Part shown: piece after piece, positions 32,158 through 35,430 of the stretch
How the letters are laid out: each line of letters opens with the position of its first letter
Position numbering within the stretch: position 1 is the stretch's first letter
Origin: an uncultured Acidimicrobiales bacterium
GTDB taxonomy: Bacteria; Actinomycetota; Acidimicrobiia; Acidimicrobiales; SHLQ01
Length of the DNA stretch: 35,430 nucleotides
Direction: 5' to 3'
Assembly: GCA_938041035.1 (NCBI GenBank)
Contig: CALHYX010000106.1
Location: 1-35,430, forward strand
Position numbers and translations under genes: made by a program
Notes under the pieces: model-generated
What the model was told of the DNA's origin: nothing
What the model saw: the letters and a program-made list of their open reading frames with translations, nothing else
Databases searched by the model: none

Positions 32158-35145
32158 CTACCCGGGCTCGGTCGTCGTCGGTGACGCTTCGCCTTCGTCG
32201 GTTTCGTCGGTTCCATCGGCGCCCCCCGCATCGTCGGGGATGTCCGGGATCTCGCCCCCGTTGAGCTCGATGGCCTGTTCCAGTAGCTCGGCGATGCGTT
32301 CGTCCTCAGCCCCTCGTTCGCGCAGCAGACGGGCCAGTTCCTCGAGCACCTCTTCGAGGGTTTCGGGGTCGCCGTTGGGTTCGCTCGGCTCCCCGCTCGA
32401 CGCCGGCGGAGGAGGCGGTTCGGGGTCAAACGCGTCGTTGTTGTCCTGGGGGCCCGTGCGCTGCGGCAGTACCTCACCGAGCGGTTGACGGAAGAGCCGT
32501 TCGAGCGCGCCCTGGAGGGTATTGCTCACCGCGATGTTGTCGCCCTCGATGGCGATCACCTGTTGCACGCGCGGGACCTTCGTGCCCTGCGCCTCGACGT
32601 AGAGCGCACGCACGTACACGATCGAGTTGTTGATTGGCAACAGGATGAGATCGCCGAAGTTGACCTTGGAGCCGTTGTTGTCGAGCAGGGTGAGCGATTC
32701 GGAGATGCTCTGCTCGGAGTTGATGTTCGAGGCCACGATCGAGGGGCCGTTGACCTCGCCGGTCGGCATCTCGTACACCACGAGGCGACCGTATTGCGCG
32801 CGGTCGCCCTCCCCCACCATGAACGCCTCGAGTTCCTTGCGACTGTCATCGCCGGACTGAGGCACGAACGTACGGGTGGTGACGAAGGAGACCTCGTCCT
32901 CACCCGGGAGCTGGATCAACTGGTAGTACGGGTCGACGCGGCGCTCGCGCGAGCTGGTGACGTTGCCCTGGGCATCGGTCAACTGATCGGTGGCGACCCG
33001 TTCGGACGGACTGCGACCCGGATCCTGGGCGACCGACCACCAGCGGGACTCGCCGTAGAACGTGGCGGCGTCATCGATGTGGTAGCGGGCCCACATGTTG
33101 GTCTGAATGCGGAAGAGGTCCTGCGGGTAACGCAGGTGTTCCTGCACCGACTCCGGCATGTCGGCGAAGTCGCTGAACAGCTCCGGGAAGGCCAGGCGAT
33201 AGGCGTCGATGATGGGGTCGTCACCGGGGACGACATACAGGTTGACCGTGCCGTCGTAGGCGTCGACGACAGCCTTCACAGAGTTGCGCACGTAGTTGAT
33301 GTTGCGCCGCAGCCCGGACCCGCTGGGCAGGTCGCGCACGTCGGCGCGTTGGGAGTAGGGGTACCGGTTCGAAGTCGTGTACCCCTCGATGATGTACTTG
33401 ATACCGCCGTCGACGACCACCGGATAGATGTCATCGTCGAGCTGCAGGAACGGCGCCAGCTCCTGGACGCGCTCACGCACGTCGCGTTGGAAGATGATGC
33501 GCGACTCCGAGGTGGTGAGATCCGAGATCAGCGGGTCGACCTCGCCAAAGCGCAGCGCGAAGGCCGCCCGGCGGGTGAACCCGCCGATCGCGACCCCGCC
33601 TTCGCCGTCGTAACGATTCTCCGTCGTTCCCTTGGAACTCGCGAAATCGGTCTCGTCCTTGGTCGCACCGACGATCGCATAACCACCCAGCTTTTCGCCG
33701 TAGTAGATCTGGGGTCGATCGAGGACGATGTCGAGCCGGGGGTCGATCGATACCGGCAGGTCACCGACGGCAAAGTCCGGCTCGCCCTCGCGCTGGACGG
33801 CGTTGGCGGGCGCAAGGGCCAGGCCGTACCCATGGGTGAAGGTCACATGGGCGTTCTCCCACGAACCGCTCACCGGGTCGAGCTCGCGAGCCCCCAGCAC
33901 GACCGGGGTGAGTTTGCCGTCGATCATGTAGCGGTCGACGTCGAGCACGTTGTTGAAGCGGTAGAACTCCCGCTCGCCCTGGCGGTTGTCGTACGTGTCG
34001 GTGAGCACGACCGGATCGAGCAGACGGGCGTTGGCGATGGTCAGCTCGGCATCGGAGAGGTCGGTCGACCGGGAGATCTCGTCGCCCAGCTCAAAGGGGC
34101 GGACCTCGATCTCATCGAGGCCGTACGCCGCCCGGGTGAAGGCGATGTTGCGATCGATGAACGGCTCTTCCTTGCTCGACTCCGCGGGTTCGACCTGGAA
34201 GCGCTGCACGAACGACGGGTAGATGGTGCCGGCGATGACGTTGATGAAGGCCCAGAGGCCAACGGCGAGCACCGGAAGGGTCCAGCCCCGAAAGCGAATG
34301 TTCACCAGCAGCAGCACCACGGCGAACAGCGAGATCATCATCAGTAGCTGGATCGCGGGCAGCTGGGCGTTGACGTCGGTGAAGGTGGCGCCGTCGACGG
34401 TGCCCCGGGTGCTGAGGGTGAGCTCGAAGCGTTGGTGCCAGTAGTCGGCGGCCTTGAAGAGCGCGAGGGCGGCGAGCAGCACGGACAGGTGGGCCTTCAC
34501 CTGCGGGGTGACCCGCTCGCCCGGCGTCTGCATCCGAATGCCGCCGTTGAGGTAGTGGGCGACCGCGGTGACGATGAAGATGATGACGAACGCTGCGAAC
34601 AGCCACGACACGACATAGGACTCGAACGGCAGCTTGAACAGGTAGTAGCCAATGTCCCGGCCGAACTGCGGATCGTTGACCCCGACGTCGCGGCCGTTGC
34701 GGTACAGCAACCACTCGTTCCACTGTTCGGACACCCCGGCGCCGGCTATGGCGGCGAACAGCAGCGACACGCCGACCCGGACGGCACGGCTGCGATGCCC
34801 TACCGTGGCGTAGTACCGCTCGAGCAGTTCCTCCTCCGGCCCGGGTGGACGAAACGGCGGCGCGAGTCGGTCGGCGATGATCAGGTTGACCAGCAACAGC
34901 ACGAAGAACGCCCCGCTGAAGATCGCGACGAGCGCCACCTTGGCCCCGAGGATCGTGGAGAAGACGTTCGATTGATCGAGCGCGTCGAACCACAGGTAGT
35001 CGGTGTAGAAGCTGGCGATACCGCGCAACGACAACACGATGAGGACGAGGATGGCTACGCCGACGACGGCAACAACCCGACCGCGGCCCGCAAAGCGGCC
35101 CCGGCCACGCCCGATCGTCGACGGCATTTCTGGGACTGGTCGCAC
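32158..35145 (-). CDS. UPF0182 family large membrane protein
   Basis: A 995-residue protein of the UPF0182/COG1615 family, common in actinobacteria and without an agreed function. Seven hydrophobic segments lie in the first 310 residues, starting with VVAVVGVAILVLIVLSLRGI and the family hallmark FYTDYLWFDAL. A large extracytoplasmic domain of about 600 residues follows, with HVTFTHGYGLALAPANAVQ, GYTTSNRYPYSQ and RYPQDLFRIQTNMWARYH. The C-terminal 120 residues are a Pro/Glu-rich tail containing a predicted helix (ETLEEVLEELARLLRER) and ending Asp/Glu/Thr-rich. The GTG start has a -10-like TAGCCT six bases upstream and no clear ribosome binding site. It follows a short gene by nine bases. Confidence 0.9.
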   Translation of the reverse strand: MRPVPEMPSTIGRGRGRFAGRGRVVAVVGVAILVLIVLSLRGIASFYTDYLWFDALDQSNVFSTILGAKVALVAIFSGAFFVLLLVNLIIADRLAPPFRPPGPEEELLERYYATVGHRSRAVRVGVSLLFAAIAGAGVSEQWNEWLLYRNGRDVGVNDPQFGRDIGYYLFKLPFESYVVSWLFAAFVIIFIVTAVAHYLNGGIRMQTPGERVTPQVKAHLSVLLAALALFKAADYWHQRFELTLSTRGTVDGATFTDVNAQLPAIQLLMMISLFAVVLLLVNIRFRGWTLPVLAVGLWAFINVIAGTIYPSFVQRFQVEPAESSKEEPFIDRNIAFTRAAYGLDEIEVRPFELGDEISRSTDLSDAELTIANARLLDPVVLTDTYDNRQGEREFYRFNNVLDVDRYMIDGKLTPVVLGARELDPVSGSWENAHVTFTHGYGLALAPANAVQREGEPDFAVGDLPVSIDPRLDIVLDRPQIYYGEKLGGYAIVGATKDETDFASSKGTTENRYDGEGGVAIGGFTRRAAFALRFGEVDPLISDLTTSESRIIFQRDVRERVQELAPFLQLDDDIYPVVVDGGIKYIIEGYTTSNRYPYSQRADVRDLPSGSGLRRNINYVRNSVKAVVDAYDGTVNLYVVPGDDPIIDAYRLAFPELFSDFADMPESVQEHLRYPQDLFRIQTNMWARYHIDDAATFYGESRWWSVAQDPGRSPSERVATDQLTDAQGNVTSSRERRVDPYYQLIQLPGEDEVSFVTTRTFVPQSGDDSRKELEAFMVGEGDRAQYGRLVVYEMPTGEVNGPSIVASNINSEQSISESLTLLDNNGSKVNFGDLILLPINNSIVYVRALYVEAQGTKVPRVQQVIAIEGDNIAVSNTLQGALERLFRQPLGEVLPQRTGPQDNNDAFDPEPPPPPASSGEPSEPNGDPETLEEVLEELARLLRERGAEDERIAELLEQAIELNGGEIPDIPDDAGGADGTDETDEGEASPTTTEPG

Positions 35146-35151
35146 GGTGAA

Positions 35152-35157
35152 AGGCTA
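35152..35157 (-). promoter_or_regulatory. Candidate leaderless -10 of the UPF0182 gene
   Basis: TAGCCT on the minus strand ends six bases before the GTG at 35145 and overlaps the TAG stop of the preceding gene. Spacing matches three other genes here that lack a ribosome binding site. Co-transcription with the upstream gene is the alternative. Confidence 0.3.
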
Positions 35158-35430
35158 ACGGCCGACCTGGCGAAGTAGGCATCGGCAACCGGCGAAGGCC
35201 GGCGGATAGTTCGACGGGCCGGCGAACGACCCCAGTCGGGTGGGACCGGCCAGCCGGTTGGCCTCGCAGTCGGCGCTGCAGCCCGTCGAGGGGTCGACCA
35301 GCCATTCCACGGGATCATCTCCCGTCACGGCGGCCGCCCCGGCGCCGAACGCGGCCAGGACGCTGTGTTCTGCCGCCAGCGCGACCCGCTTGTTCCGCAT
35401 CTCGCGCGACAGCGTGCGCACCAGGTCGAG
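35155..35430 (-). CDS. Unrecognised cysteine-containing protein, C-terminal part (N-terminus off window)
   Basis: The frame is open from the right edge to TAG at 35157-35155, giving 91 residues. It begins LDLVRTLSREMRNKRVALAA with a helical, amphipathic look. It then has four cysteines in a compact end: STGCSADCEANR and AGCRCLLRQVGR, with GPTRLGSFAGPSNYPPAFAG between. The C..C and CRC spacing could bind a metal or form disulfides. A CRC ending of this kind also occurs in some phage head proteins, but nothing else here is phage-like. A GTG at 35421 could be an internal start, so the gene may be complete and small. It lies nine bases upstream of the UPF0182 gene and may be co-transcribed with it. 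No function can be assigned. Confidence 0.55.
   Translation of the reverse strand, partial: LDLVRTLSREMRNKRVALAAEHSVLAAFGAGAAAVTGDDPVEWLVDPSTGCSADCEANRLAGPTRLGSFAGPSNYPPAFAGCRCLLRQVGR

Noticed and set aside
32485..34347. A long open frame on the plus strand opposite the UPF0182 gene
   Set aside because: Same codon-bias artefact, with no recognisable domain.

Overview
The window looks like chromosomal DNA from a high-GC actinobacterium, most likely of the class Acidimicrobiia. This is inferred from the mycobacterium-like S10, RpoB and DsbE/F-type sequences, the C-terminal tail on ribosomal protein L4, the GTG starts and the apparently leaderless genes. Coding density is high. I saw no tRNA, rRNA, CRISPR array or insertion sequence.

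Layout. (1) Positions 1-8060 hold the core translation genes on the minus strand, in transcription order rpsL, rpsG, fusA, tuf, rpsJ, then rplC and rplD. An AI-2E-family permease gene on the plus strand separates rpsJ from rplC, so the usual rpsJ-rplC-rplD run is broken. rplD runs off the left edge and carries an acidic repeat tail followed by a sunset-like motif. (2) Positions 8076-19417 hold a zinc metallopeptidase and then an eight-gene minus-strand operon for a surface glycan that is probably sulfated: flippase, Wzz/BY-kinase-like protein, Alg14-like protein, Alg13-like/sulfotransferase fusion, GT2, O-antigen-ligase-like protein, APH-like kinase and sulfotransferase. Almost every junction in this operon overlaps or abuts. 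A further sulfotransferase is divergent. (3) Positions 19470-19958 hold a secreted thioredoxin-like (TlpA/DsbE/F) lipoprotein gene. Both cysteine codons of its CxxC motif are TGA, and a bacterial-SECIS-like hairpin follows directly. This is the outstanding finding: a candidate UxxU selenoprotein. (4) Positions 19959-21275 encode a membrane-anchored proline-rich surface protein. (5) Positions 21460-30174 carry rpoB and rpoC, with an enoyl-CoA hydratase gene immediately downstream and a clear promoter upstream. RpoC lacks all four cysteines of the second zinc site. (6) Positions 30256-35430 hold a secreted SGNH-hydrolase-like protein with two repeat modules, a small hypothetical gene, a large UPF0182 membrane protein and the end of an unrecognised gene.

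The housekeeping genes (rpoBC, the str operon, rplCD) bracket a block of about 14 kb of envelope and secretion genes. In many bacteria rpoC and rpsL lie close together, so this block looks like an accessory insertion at a conserved locus. The glycan genes form a plausible Wzx/Wzy-type assembly line with several PAPS-dependent sulfotransferases. Function calls rest on motifs read by eye. No database search was possible.
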